From NCBI GenBank assembly GCA_020725865.1, contig DYEC01000012.1, positions 1 through 64,000 of the forward strand: a stretch of DNA of 64,000 bases, in the 5' to 3' direction. Both the position numbers and the translations under genes were made by a program. This DNA comes from Anaerolinea sp. Lineage in GTDB: Bacteria; Chloroflexota; Anaerolineae; Anaerolineales; Anaerolineaceae. Positions 35,667-43,768 of this stretch are shown one piece after another (within the stretch, counting starts at the first letter, position 1; every line of letters begins with the position of its first letter). Below the pieces are notes generated by a model, which was given only the letters and a program-made list of their open reading frames with translations, was not told the origin of the DNA and made no database searches.

Positions 35667-36998
35667 CTAATCCAAAACATCTGCACCTAAAGATTGCAGG
35701 ATGGATAAAAAATCTGGAAAGGATTCCGAAATGATTTGGACATCTTGAACAGTGATTGGCTTTTTGCTTGCCAACCCCATTACCATCATAGACATCGCCA
35801 AGCGATGATCCGCGTAAGGTTGAACTATTCCGTTTCCCGGTACATTACCGTTTGATTCGATGATAAAGCCATCTGGATTTTCGTGAATCACGATACCAAC
35901 TTTTTTGAATTCACGGCATAAGTCACCGATACGGTCAGATTCCTTATAGCGAAGTTCCTCAGCCCCTGTGACGGTGGTGACACCGTGTGCGAAGGCTGCT
36001 GCTACCGCGAAAATTGGGAATTCATCAATCATGCTTACAACTCTCTCGCCAGAGACGTCAATACCCTTCAAGGGGCTATGACGGACTTCGATATTACCAA
36101 CTGGTTCACCGGAAAGGGTTTGAACATTATGGATTTGGATGTTGGCACCCATTTCTAACAATGCATCCAACAATCCTGTTCGGGTAGGATTTAGTCCGAC
36201 GTTTTGGATAAGGATATGTGAACCTGGAACAATGAGTGAAGCTACAATGAGAAATGCTGCAGCAGAAAAATCTCCGGGAATGACCGCATGGATCGGTTCA
36301 AGCGCCTCATTGGGGGGCGGCGTGATTCTTACAGAATGGGCCCTGCCAGAAAATTTCTGTTCAATTTTTACACCCATTGCGCTGAGCAATCTCTCGCTAT
36401 GATCGCGAGATAGGAGTGGTTCACTTACAACAGAGGGAGCGGAAGCTGCCAAGGATGCCAAAAGTAAACAGGTTTTCACTTGAGCGCTGGCAACGGGCAA
36501 ATTGTAATGTAGAGGTGTCAGGAGCATACCGACGGGGCGTCCTTCCAATCGCAATGGTGCGCCTCCTTCAGCACTGGCAGTAATTGCTACCCCCATTTGT
36601 TGCAGGGGTTGAACAACACGTAGCATTGGACGTCTTCTCAGTCCATCTGAACCATCCAGCACGGCTGGAACGCCACTCGCTGCCAGCGCGCCAGTTAATA
36701 TGCGCATTGTCGTTGCAGAATTACCACAGTGAATTGTGTTTTTAGGTGTCTGAAAGCCTCGTATTCCGTTGCCTTTTATCCGCAGTGTGGTTCCTGTTAG
36801 TGAGTATGGTATTCCAAGCAGACTCAATGCGTGCAACATTGCATTGGTGACGCCTGAAACAAGGAAGTTTTCTACCAGGCTTTCACCTTTTGCTAGAGCA
36901 GCAAAAAGTGCCGCTCGGTGTGAAATGGATTTATCTCCAGGTATGGTAATGGTACCGCGCAATGGTTTGCCAGGCTTGACTGTAGAATTCATAAGCAT
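35667..36998 (-). CDS. aroA: EPSP synthase (3-phosphoshikimate 1-carboxyvinyltransferase)
   Basis: A 443-aa enzyme joining shikimate 3-phosphate and PEP. The N-terminal GDKSISHRAALFAALA contains the PEP/S3P-binding lysine and serine. The PEP loop reads GNSATTMR, with Ala95 where most sensitive enzymes have Gly (GNAGTAMR in E. coli). Further motifs are SDGLRRRPM, DEFPIFAVAAAFA and RYKESDRI. The Ala substitution is the feature known from class II glyphosate-insensitive enzymes such as CP4. A second in-frame ATG is at 36992. Confidence 0.96.
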   Translation of the reverse strand: MLMNSTVKPGKPLRGTITIPGDKSISHRAALFAALAKGESLVENFLVSGVTNAMLHALSLLGIPYSLTGTTLRIKGNGIRGFQTPKNTIHCGNSATTMRILTGALAASGVPAVLDGSDGLRRRPMLRVVQPLQQMGVAITASAEGGAPLRLEGRPVGMLLTPLHYNLPVASAQVKTCLLLASLAASAPSVVSEPLLSRDHSERLLSAMGVKIEQKFSGRAHSVRITPPPNEALEPIHAVIPGDFSAAAFLIVASLIVPGSHILIQNVGLNPTRTGLLDALLEMGANIQIHNVQTLSGEPVGNIEVRHSPLKGIDVSGERVVSMIDEFPIFAVAAAFAHGVTTVTGAEELRYKESDRIGDLCREFKKVGIVIHENPDGFIIESNGNVPGNGIVQPYADHRLAMSMMVMGLASKKPITVQDVQIISESFPDFLSILQSLGADVLD

Positions 36999-37008
36999 AA
37001 GTCTACTT

Positions 37009-37881
37009 TCAGGTGGTATATTGTAAAAGCTCTTTTTGGTGGTTCGCGCCGCTCAATAGCTTTTGGTTTAAGCCATCAGCGTTTTCTGTTTGCAATAATG
37101 TTTCCAGAACATCAAGCTGGCTGCGGAAGTGTGCCAGCGCTTGAAGGATGTTTTGTTTGTTGGTCAGCAAAATGTCCAGCATGATGGACGATGGCGTAGC
37201 TGCAATTCTTGTCATGCTTCGAAAACCTGGTCCGATCAGTATTGCGGCTTCGCTGGGAGTGGCTGCTGCTAATGCATTTGATATCAGATAAGGCATATGG
37301 CTGGTTGCGGCAGTCCATGTATCGTGTGTTTCTGCGCTCATCCAGATATCTTGAGCGCCGATAATGCGTAAAAGCTGCTGAGCCATTCTGATGGCGCGTG
37401 TGGTTGTGCGTGCTAAAGGCGTCAGAACAAATGCTGCGTTTTTGAAAAGCGTTGCTTCAGCAGCTTCCAAAGTTCCTTTTTCTTTCCCGCAGATGGGATG
37501 TCCTCCAATGGGGTCAAATCGCTCTGGCAATTGATTCAATGCATGAACGATTTGAGCTTTTGTGGAGCCTGTATCCAGTATCATTGCATTTCCGGGATGC
37601 AGAGATGGCAGTTGATACAGTATTTGTAAGATGGTGCGCACGGGTGTAGCCAGAATGATGAGCTCTGCTTCTGGCAATACATTTTCTGCTTTTGTGTCCG
37701 CTTCATCAACGATTCGCATTTCTCTAACCCGATGGATAGTTGCCTGATCAATATCACAACCGATGAGCTTTTTACATGAGCCGTGTAGCGCCATGGCTAA
37801 TGAGCCTCCAATCAAACCTAAGCCTACGATTGCGATGGTTGTTTCTGAAATTGGCTTAAAAAACCCATCTTCCTCTGTCAT
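37009..37881 (-). CDS. tyrA: Prephenate/arogenate dehydrogenase
   Basis: A 290-aa NAD(P)-dependent dehydrogenase giving hydroxyphenylpyruvate or tyrosine. The N-terminal Rossmann motif is [31 protein letters not shown] carries the catalytic histidine, and the helical C-terminal dimer domain lacks any ACT extension. Absence of an ACT domain fits regulation at the operon level by the leader. It overlaps aroF as ATGA. Confidence 0.95.
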   Translation of the reverse strand: MTEEDGFFKPISETTIAIVGLGLIGGSLAMALHGSCKKLIGCDIDQATIHRVREMRIVDEADTKAENVLPEAELIILATPVRTILQILYQLPSLHPGNAMILDTGSTKAQIVHALNQLPERFDPIGGHPICGKEKGTLEAAEATLFKNAAFVLTPLARTTTRAIRMAQQLLRIIGAQDIWMSAETHDTWTAATSHMPYLISNALAAATPSEAAILIGPGFRSMTRIAATPSSIMLDILLTNKQNILQALAHFRSQLDVLETLLQTENADGLNQKLLSGANHQKELLQYTT

Positions 37882-38954
37882 TCTACCCTCTGCGAAAGCG
37901 GGATTTGAATCTGAGTAGCAGAAGTTTGGGGTGTAGCTAGATCACGCCCGATTGCTTGAGCGATTGCTTTGATTTGAGCGACCAATTCTGCAAATCGTTC
38001 AGGCTTTAGGCTTTGCGCACCATCCGAGAGAGCCTGTTCTGGGTTATGATGAACTTCTACAATCAAACCATCTGCGCCGGCGGCAATTGCTGCTCTGGCA
38101 ATAGCTGTTACATATTGCCAATGTCCTGTACTATGGCTGGGGTCCAAGATGACTGGCAAATGAGAAAGAGATTTCAATACGGGGATGGCGTTAATGTCAG
38201 TGGTGTTTCTTGTTGAGGTTTCAAAGGTGCGGATGCCGCGTTCGCACAAAATAACCCGCCGGTTGCCATGTGAAAGAATATATTCGGCAGCCATAAGTAA
38301 TTCCTCAATAGTGGCACTGATACCGCGTTTAAGCAGAACGGGTTTCTGGCTTTCTCCTGCTGCGTGTAGGAGGGTGAAATTTTGCATGTTGCGGGCACCA
38401 ATTTGCAAAACATCTGCATAATGAGCAACCAACGGAACCTGTTCCGGAGCCATTACTTCTGTTACCACCGGCAAGCCTGTGATTTCACGGACTTCAGCGA
38501 GCACCTCCAGGGCTACTTCGCCTAAACCCTGAAAGCTGTATGGAGAAGTGCGAGGTTTGTAAGCTCCACCGCGTAGCGCATGGGCGCCGGCTTCTTTGAC
38601 CGCCTGGGCTATTTCGAGAGTTTGGTTACGGCTTTCTACGGAACAGGGTCCTGCGATGATAACGATTCCCTGCCCGCCAATAGAAACTCCGTCTAGGGGA
38701 AAAACTGTATCCTGAGGACTAAATTCGCGGGAGGCAAGTTTATACGGACGGGAAATAGGGACGATCCGATCAACTCCTGGCATTCTGATAAACAAATCCT
38801 GGTATTGCAGAGCGACTTTTCCCTCCCCGATGGCACCAATAACTACCCTCTCTTCACCTTGGGAAAGGTGTGCTCCAAGTCCGACTGAGGCAATCCGGTC
38901 TATCACCTGATCAACTTCTTCGGGTTTGGCATCTGTTTTCATGATGATTAACAT
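37878..38954 (-). CDS. aroF: 3-deoxy-7-phosphoheptulonate (DAHP) synthase, type I-beta
   Basis: A 358-aa enzyme committing PEP and erythrose 4-phosphate to the pathway. An N-terminal ferredoxin-like regulatory domain (about 1-70, [18 protein letters not shown]) resembles the Thermotoga enzyme, in which it mediates Tyr/Phe feedback inhibition. The TIM-barrel catalytic part has [44 protein letters not shown] and [10 protein letters not shown]. Its start overlaps aroH by 7 bp. Confidence 0.96.
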   Translation of the reverse strand: MLIIMKTDAKPEEVDQVIDRIASVGLGAHLSQGEERVVIGAIGEGKVALQYQDLFIRMPGVDRIVPISRPYKLASREFSPQDTVFPLDGVSIGGQGIVIIAGPCSVESRNQTLEIAQAVKEAGAHALRGGAYKPRTSPYSFQGLGEVALEVLAEVREITGLPVVTEVMAPEQVPLVAHYADVLQIGARNMQNFTLLHAAGESQKPVLLKRGISATIEELLMAAEYILSHGNRRVILCERGIRTFETSTRNTTDINAIPVLKSLSHLPVILDPSHSTGHWQYVTAIARAAIAAGADGLIVEVHHNPEQALSDGAQSLKPERFAELVAQIKAIAQAIGRDLATPQTSATQIQIPLSQRVE

Positions 38955-39343
38955 TTAGGAACCTCCTTTTTCGTTGTTGTTTGGGTAAATTCTGGGCGAA
39001 GACTTGCTGCTTCTCCGAGGTAGACGTGAGTAATTTCGTTTTGTGCTAGTTCTGTATTCCATAGCAAGAGAACGCGAATACAGCGTTTGAGGCTGTTAGG
39101 CACCGGAATTTCCTGCGCGCACATGAGTGGAACCAAATCCCAGCCCATTTGTCGAGCGGCCTGTGCCGGGAAAGCCGTTTTCAGGTCGTTAGTTACGGTA
39201 AAGAGCACGCCAGCAAGGTCAGCGGGATTCAGTGTAGGGTTTGATTTATTAATTTCATGTAAAAGTTGACGTGTAGCTGTAAGTATTTCTTCTGGCGTGT
39301 CCTGTTGGACGGTAGTAGCACCTCGAATACCACGTACAAACAT
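38948..39343 (-). CDS. aroH: Chorismate mutase, AroH class
   Basis: A 131-aa trimeric-type mutase converting chorismate to prephenate. The active-site arginine is in RGIRGATTV at the N-terminus, with VLFTVTNDL and the C-terminal arginine region [10 protein letters not shown] also typical. ATG 39343 is preferred over an ORF start at 39358 because GAGG lies 6 nt upstream and the N-terminus then matches the family. It is the first structural gene of the aromatic operon, 17 nt downstream of the attenuator stem. Confidence 0.95.
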   Translation of the reverse strand: MFVRGIRGATTVQQDTPEEILTATRQLLHEINKSNPTLNPADLAGVLFTVTNDLKTAFPAQAARQMGWDLVPLMCAQEIPVPNSLKRCIRVLLLWNTELAQNEITHVYLGEAASLRPEFTQTTTKKEVPKC

Positions 39344-39356
39344 AGTTAACCTCTGC

Positions 39357-39392
39357 AAATAAAAAACTGCGGTGCCGTTGTGGCACCGCAGT
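39357..39392 (-). terminator. attenuator terminator of the aro operon
   Basis: On the minus strand, a perfect 11-bp stem ACTGCGGTGCC / GGCACCGCAGT (39392-39382 and 39376-39366) closes a 5-nt loop ACAAC. It is followed at once by TTTTTTATTT. It lies between the leader ORF and aroH, so it acts inside the transcript rather than at an operon end. It is the off-state hairpin of the attenuator. Confidence 0.92.
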
Positions 39393-39477
39393 CTGAATAA
39401 GTCCTAAAATCCAAATCCCGCTAAACACCACAAACGGCAAAGGTGAAGATTTTGCCGTAAAAGTAATAATAGCGGGA
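39373..39477 (-). promoter_or_regulatory. alternative pairing segments (antiterminator) of the aro attenuator
   Basis: Segment 1, ACGGCAAA (39458-39451), pairs perfectly with TTTGCCGT (39441-39434). Segment 2, TGCCGTTTGTGG (39439-39428), instead pairs with segment 3, CCACAACGGCA (39383-39373), over 11 bp with one bulged T. Segment 3 covers the terminator loop and part of both arms, so 2:3 pairing excludes the terminator. An outer pair TCCCGCTA (39477-39470) with TAGCGGGA (39423-39416) surrounds the 1:2 hairpin. A ribosome stalled at Tyr/Phe codons would mask segment 1 and free segment 2. Confidence 0.85.
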
Positions 39478-39501
39478 AAAGAAGCGTGCGCTAAGTTTCA
39501 T
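39421..39501 (-). CDS. aro operon leader peptide, Phe/Tyr-rich
   Basis: A 26-codon ORF that translation tracks miss because of its size. Five Phe (7, 8, 14, 19, 21) and four Tyr (11, 12, 13, 15) codons occur among 26, with the run FFSRYYYFY at 7-15 and no Trp. The stop TAG lies 29 nt before the terminator stem. The ATG at 39501 is only 10 nt downstream of the predicted -10 box and has no Shine-Dalgarno sequence, so it would sit within a few nt of the transcript 5' end (leaderless translation). Position, composition and the overlapping pairing segments make this the sensor of a Phe/Tyr attenuator. Confidence 0.9.
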   Translation of the reverse strand: MKLSARFFSRYYYFYGKIFTFAVCGV

Positions 39502-39511
39502 TGTTGGGTTT

Positions 39512-39540
39512 AGTTTAACAAAGTCCTGAATAAATGTCAA
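39512..39540 (-). promoter_or_regulatory. sigma70-type promoter of the aromatic operon
   Basis: A perfect -35, TTGACA (39540-39535), is followed after exactly 17 bp by TAAACT (39517-39512). A TGn extended -10 lies directly before the hexamer. The predicted start of transcription is near 39505, just ahead of the leader ATG. Confidence 0.75.
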
Positions 39541-40297
39541 TAGGATTTTCCCGAAATTCATGAAGACTTTTGTCCAGAACTCAGGCTTTTCATGGCGTTT
39601 GAGATTTTAATTTTTGTTGGGTTTTTTTATCACTTTCCAACCCATGGGGGATTGGTCCAATAAGATAATCAATTTAGAGTTGTAGAACAGTGAAGAAATA
39701 AAAGAATGTTCTCCAAGGCGAGAGCTCCTCTAAATAATCCCCCTCGGCGACCATTTTACCCCCTAACCTCTGTATACAATTAATGAGTCTGGCGTTTTTT
39801 ACATCATTACCAGTGGTTGGTGTGCTGGTGTGCTTTATCCGATTTGCCTACCCCGTTTATTGAAACTGAGGATGTAGTGGCAACCCTATACTCTGATTCG
39901 GACCTACGGAAATCAGCCGACGGCGCCACTCATCACATGTCTGATTTCCTAACCAGAATTGTGGTTTTGTCTCAAAATGATGCAGGTATGTTAATGAGCG
40001 CGGTTGGATCACTGAAATTGTGTCAGGTGGCGGATCCTGCTAAAACAACCCGCTTTAAGTTTCCCAAAGCGATTCTGCGTCGGCTTGGTTTTTCAATGCC
40101 GGAGCAAGTTTTTACTTTCTAAATCAATTGAATTTGTACCTCATCCCGATAATTCTTAATTCTTTGTTCTTGCCCAAGTTTTGCAGAGCCTTTTAGTTTA
40201 CATATCATAACCCGAGAGCAAAACCTGTAAAAGATAATCGCCGTCAGCTTCCATACTGGCGGCGAATAGAATAACACATAACATTGACTCCCCTGAG
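39541..40297. other. gene-poor stretch upstream of the aro promoter
   Basis: About 750 bp with no gene that can be supported. A TTG-started frame at 39817-40122 (+) encodes 101 aa with no recognised motif, no ribosome-binding site and a stop close upstream. It could be a decayed gene. The first half is AT-rich with poly-T and poly-A runs. No long repeats, tRNA or terminator structures were seen apart from the flanking promoter and tRNA. Confidence 0.5.
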
Positions 40298-40369
40298 TGA
40301 GTGCGGGGAGGCTCGAACTCCCAGCCAATGGCTTAAAAGGCCACTGCTCTACCATTGAGCTACGCACCC
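40298..40369 (-). tRNA. tRNA-Lys (anticodon UUU)
   Basis: A 72-nt tRNA. Acceptor GGGTGCG pairs with CGCACTC (one G-T), the D arm is GCTC/GAGC, the anticodon arm is GTGGC-CTTTTAA-GCCAT with anticodon TTT, the T arm is GGGAG-TTCGAGC-CTCCC, and the discriminator is A. CCA is not encoded. Confidence 0.95.
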
Positions 40370-40520
40370 GTAAAGTGGTTAGATTTTATCATGTCTGTCT
40401 TTTCGCGTCAACGTTAATCTTATGAGAGTGTTGAAAAGGTCATTTTTGGCGTATATCTACATGATTTGAACGGGGGAGACGTCCAAGAAATACAAGCCTG
40501 GATTGAGCCGATGTCGATGA

Positions 40521-40646
40521 GGTTGGCGCCCAAGTCCTGAGGTCAGTGATGATGCCGACGCATTCAAACGCGCCGCTGATCAAGGTGGGCTGGGTCAACA
40601 GGTCTGCAAGAGCCATGTTGTTTGCAATAGTGCAGGTGTTCTTTGA
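40521..40646 (+). pseudogene. decayed transposase fragment
   Basis: In the frame starting at 40521 the translation reads SPEVSDDADAFKRAADQGGLGQQVCKSHVV in pieces, then meets TGA at 40644. The DDADAFK...QVCKSHV pattern is reminiscent of the catalytic core of DDE transposases seen in Chloroflexota insertion sequences. The flanks are frameshifted and full of stops, and no terminal inverted repeats or full-length gene remain. The surrounding 40370-40815 interval holds nothing else recognisable. The family assignment is from memory of the motif and is tentative. Confidence 0.45.
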
Positions 40647-40815
40647 ACGCTATGCACAAGCGCCGCTGTCGAAGGAAGGCCAGTCAGCCAGCATTGCTTA
40701 TCGGATGTGCAATCTCCATGCGCAGCTGTGAGCGAGAACAGTTTGCCCTCAATTTGCAGAACAGTCACGATTGAGAATACAGTATAATAACGGTCAGTCT
40801 AATCCCGGAGCTCTA

Positions 40816-42846
40816 ATGATATTTCAGAAGTCGCTTAAAAAACGTGCTGAAAAACTTTTCCCGTTGATTATCCTTGTGCTTGCTTCTGCTGTTGCTTACC
40901 TGCCACAGGCTGGTAGGCTAGGTTATTATCGGGATGACTGGAATTTAATTTACGCGGGGATGACGCAGGGGGCAACAAAGTTTATTGATATCTATTCGGT
41001 TGATCGCCCCTTTATCGGTTATCTATTTAGCTGGGTGTTCTATCCCCTATTTGGGAATGCAGCATTACCTTGGATTATCTCTGCCTATTTGATTCGTCTG
41101 GCGGGGGCGCTGACAGCATACTGGTTGTTGTCCCTTCTATTTCCCCGCCAAAAGCTAGCAGGTTTATTTTCGGCATCTCTATTTATCATTTTTCCAGGAT
41201 TTTTACAACAGCCGAATGCAATTCAGTATCAGCCCCATCTACTCAATTTGACTCTGGCTTTGCTTTCAATTGCACTAAGTGTGCGTGCCTTCGTATCAGA
41301 TATTCGTCCATTGCATCGCTTGATACTGATTATTTCCGCCTTTTTATTGGGTCTGGTTTCTCTATTTATGATGGAATATTACATCGGATTGGAAGGAGTA
41401 CGCCTGATCCTGCTCTGGTATATCAGTCGGGATAGTACTTCTCTAATACAAAGGATACGCGCGACGCTCAAGCGCTGGATTCCTTACGCTTTTGCAACAA
41501 GTGTATTTCTCGTCTGGCGAATTCTTATTTTCCATCCACAGCGAACGGGTACCGATGTTGGAAAAATTTTTTCCGGGATTGTAGCTTCTCCTGCATATAA
41601 GATACTGACCGTTTTGTCTGAGTTATTAAAAGATTTTATTGAAATTTCTTTCATGAGTTGGGCTGTCCCTCCTTATCAACTTGTTTCTGCTGCGCGGCTG
41701 CGCGATTTTGGGACGGCCCTATTATTGGGTGGACTGACGGTAGGTTTGATAGCCCTGCTTGTATGGTGGTTTATCAGAAACCATGATGTAGATAGCTGTT
41801 TGGTTTCTTCAGAAACAATGGACATACTGTGGTTAGGTGTAGCCTGGGTGCTGATTACTTCAATACCGATTATTATGGCAGGACGGGAAGTAACTTTTGG
41901 CGCCAGTTTGGATCGTTTTAGCTTCCCCGGCTCTCTGGGCGCCGTGATGATTTTGGTCTCTTTCCTCTTCACTCTCAATAGCAGGCATTTTCGATGGGGT
42001 GTCTTTGGTGCAATTGGTATTCTGGCAATGATGACACAAGTGATTAACACCACAAATTACGCCAATCAAGCAGAAACTGTGCGAAAGTTTTGGTGGCAGC
42101 TTTCCTGGCGGGTGCCTCAATTGGAACGTCAGACGGTTCTTGTTGCCTACATTGCAAGTGTACCCATTGAAGAGGATTACGAGATTTGGGGACCGGCAAA
42201 TATGATCTATTATCCAGAGCCTGGCCCATTAGGCGTGCAGTCCGAGGTGTTGACTCGAGTTGCAGTTCAAGATATACAAATGGGTTCAGCTTCGAAGCGT
42301 ATTATGCGCACAATTGAGGTTGAAAGGGATTATGTCAATACGTTGGTGCTGACAATGCCAACTACGTCTTCCTGTCTGCACGTTATAGATGGTCAACGAA
42401 TAGAGCTTTCTGAAAGTGAAGATTACCGGATTCAATTAGTTGCTCCTTTTTCTAATCTCACCCGTATTCGCACTGAAGACAAACCACATATTCCACCAGA
42501 AACTGTCTTTGGGCCAGAGCCCGAACATGATTGGTGTTATTACTATGAGCAAGCTTCGCTGGAGCGACAGCGGGAAAACTGGGCGGCGGTTGCTGCACTT
42601 GCAAATCGGGTGCGCGAACTAGGTCTGCGTCCCAGAGATCGAGTGGAATGGTTGCCTTTTCTTTATGGTCTTGTTTACACACGACAATATGACGCGGCGA
42701 ATAGTTTAATCCCCGTCATACAAGAAAGCTCTTTTATTCGCTTTCAGGTATGTCAAACATTACAGAAAAGTCCATCATCTAATAACCTGGCTATTGTAGA
42801 AGGAAATGCCTACCTGTTACAATCGCTGTGTGGACAGAGGGAGTAA
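40816..42846 (+). CDS. Large polytopic membrane protein, possibly a GT-C-type glycosyltransferase
   Basis: A 676-aa protein. About eleven to twelve hydrophobic helices fill residues 15-430, followed by a soluble C-terminal part of about 240 aa. Just after the first helix is GYYRDDWNLIY, an acidic pair in the first outer loop as in GT-C glycosyltransferases that use lipid-linked sugars. No family can be named with confidence. GGAG (40807-40810) precedes ATG 40816 by 5 nt; the open frame to 40771 starts at TTG without a site. It lies after the transposase relic and before a UbiA-like gene. Confidence 0.75.
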   Translation: MIFQKSLKKRAEKLFPLIILVLASAVAYLPQAGRLGYYRDDWNLIYAGMTQGATKFIDIYSVDRPFIGYLFSWVFYPLFGNAALPWIISAYLIRLAGALTAYWLLSLLFPRQKLAGLFSASLFIIFPGFLQQPNAIQYQPHLLNLTLALLSIALSVRAFVSDIRPLHRLILIISAFLLGLVSLFMMEYYIGLEGVRLILLWYISRDSTSLIQRIRATLKRWIPYAFATSVFLVWRILIFHPQRTGTDVGKIFSGIVASPAYKILTVLSELLKDFIEISFMSWAVPPYQLVSAARLRDFGTALLLGGLTVGLIALLVWWFIRNHDVDSCLVSSETMDILWLGVAWVLITSIPIIMAGREVTFGASLDRFSFPGSLGAVMILVSFLFTLNSRHFRWGVFGAIGILAMMTQVINTTNYANQAETVRKFWWQLSWRVPQLERQTVLVAYIASVPIEEDYEIWGPANMIYYPEPGPLGVQSEVLTRVAVQDIQMGSASKRIMRTIEVERDYVNTLVLTMPTTSSCLHVIDGQRIELSESEDYRIQLVAPFSNLTRIRTEDKPHIPPETVFGPEPEHDWCYYYEQASLERQRENWAAVAALANRVRELGLRPRDRVEWLPFLYGLVYTRQYDAANSLIPVIQESSFIRFQVCQTLQKSPSSNNLAIVEGNAYLLQSLCGQRE

Positions 42847-42857
42847 TTCTTGTTCTG

Positions 42858-42866
42858 TGCTAGAAT
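42858..42866 (+). promoter_or_regulatory. possible extended -10 promoter
   Basis: TGC-TAGAAT lies 16 nt before the UbiA-like start at 42882, with no -35 box. A start this close would give a very short 5' leader. Confidence 0.35.
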
Positions 42867-42881
42867 AGCCTTAAATTTCCT

Positions 42882-43763
42882 ATGAAACCTTCCTCTCTGT
42901 TCTCCGATCTCTTTCGCCTTGCAAGACCCTGGCAACTTTTGGCGGGAGTTCTTTTGTACAACGTTGGTGGTGGTATTGTACATTTTCTGGGCGGTGGCAT
43001 TGATTGGAATGTTTATATTATCGGACAGGCTTGTTTTACCCTGCTACAGTTAAGCAGTTATTATCTAAGCGCTTATTATGAAGTGCTTGTTCAACAGGAC
43101 GGGCAGGCAGTTGGCACACCTGTATTGCGCCCAATTCTCCTTCAGATTGCGATAACCATTCTAACAATAGGTGCGGTGTTAACAGTTTTGCTAACTGTTC
43201 GTGGGGTGATGACTTTGCCGGGTTTTTTTGTGTTGGGATTAGCTTTCCTGCTGGCATTTTTTTACGCTGTTCCACCATATCGGTTGACAGATTCGGGATA
43301 TGGGGAACTGGCACAGGCTGTGTTTATTGCAAACATGGCGCCCGCTTGGGCTTTCATACTTCAGACTGGTGAATTGCATCGCTTGCTGGCAATGTTGACT
43401 TTTCCCCTGACGACATTGTATCTGGCAATGGGGTTAGCGCAATCCATGCAGGGATATGCGGGTGACCTTAAAAGACGACATAAAACAATGATGGTGCGGA
43501 TGGGATGGCAGCGAGCAGTTTCATTGCATAATTTTCTCATTTTGGGTGCTTATCTGCTAATTGGTTTGGCAGCGATTCTGGGTTTACCGTGGTCTTTGAC
43601 ATGGCCGGTTTTGTTAACACTGCCGGTTGGATTATTACAACTTTGGCTTATGTACCAGATTGTAAGCGGTGCTCGCCCTCGCTGGCTTTTGTTAAGAACC
43701 GTTTCTGCCTCTCTAGTAGGTCTGATGGCGTATTTAATTTCTTTAGCTCTCTGGACGGGATAA
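42882..43763 (+). CDS. UbiA-superfamily prenyltransferase-like membrane protein
   Basis: A 293-aa protein with about eight to nine hydrophobic helices starting LARPWQLLAGVLLYNVGGG, the usual opening of UbiA/MenA prenyltransferases. The first Asp-rich motif (normally NDxxDxxxD) is degenerate here: SSYYLSAYYEVLVQQD. The second appears as DLKRRHKTMMVRMG. It may prenylate a quinone precursor, but the altered first motif leaves activity and substrate uncertain. It ends 5 bp before moeA. Confidence 0.72.
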   Translation: MKPSSLFSDLFRLARPWQLLAGVLLYNVGGGIVHFLGGGIDWNVYIIGQACFTLLQLSSYYLSAYYEVLVQQDGQAVGTPVLRPILLQIAITILTIGAVLTVLLTVRGVMTLPGFFVLGLAFLLAFFYAVPPYRLTDSGYGELAQAVFIANMAPAWAFILQTGELHRLLAMLTFPLTTLYLAMGLAQSMQGYAGDLKRRHKTMMVRMGWQRAVSLHNFLILGAYLLIGLAAILGLPWSLTWPVLLTLPVGLLQLWLMYQIVSGARPRWLLLRTVSASLVGLMAYLISLALWTG

Positions 43764-43768
43764 AAGCG

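Noticed and set aside
39255-39440. TTG-started 61-codon minus-strand frame across the attenuator and the start of aroH
   Set aside because: It overlaps the terminator stem and aroH in another frame, has no ribosome-binding site, and is explained by the attenuator.
39817-40122. 101-codon plus-strand frame
   Set aside because: It has a TTG start, no ribosome-binding site, no recognised motif and a stop just upstream; kept only as a remark in the gene-poor region.
40783-40788. TATAAT upstream of the large membrane protein as a promoter
   Set aside because: It is a perfect hexamer, but no -35 or TGn extension is at acceptable spacing.
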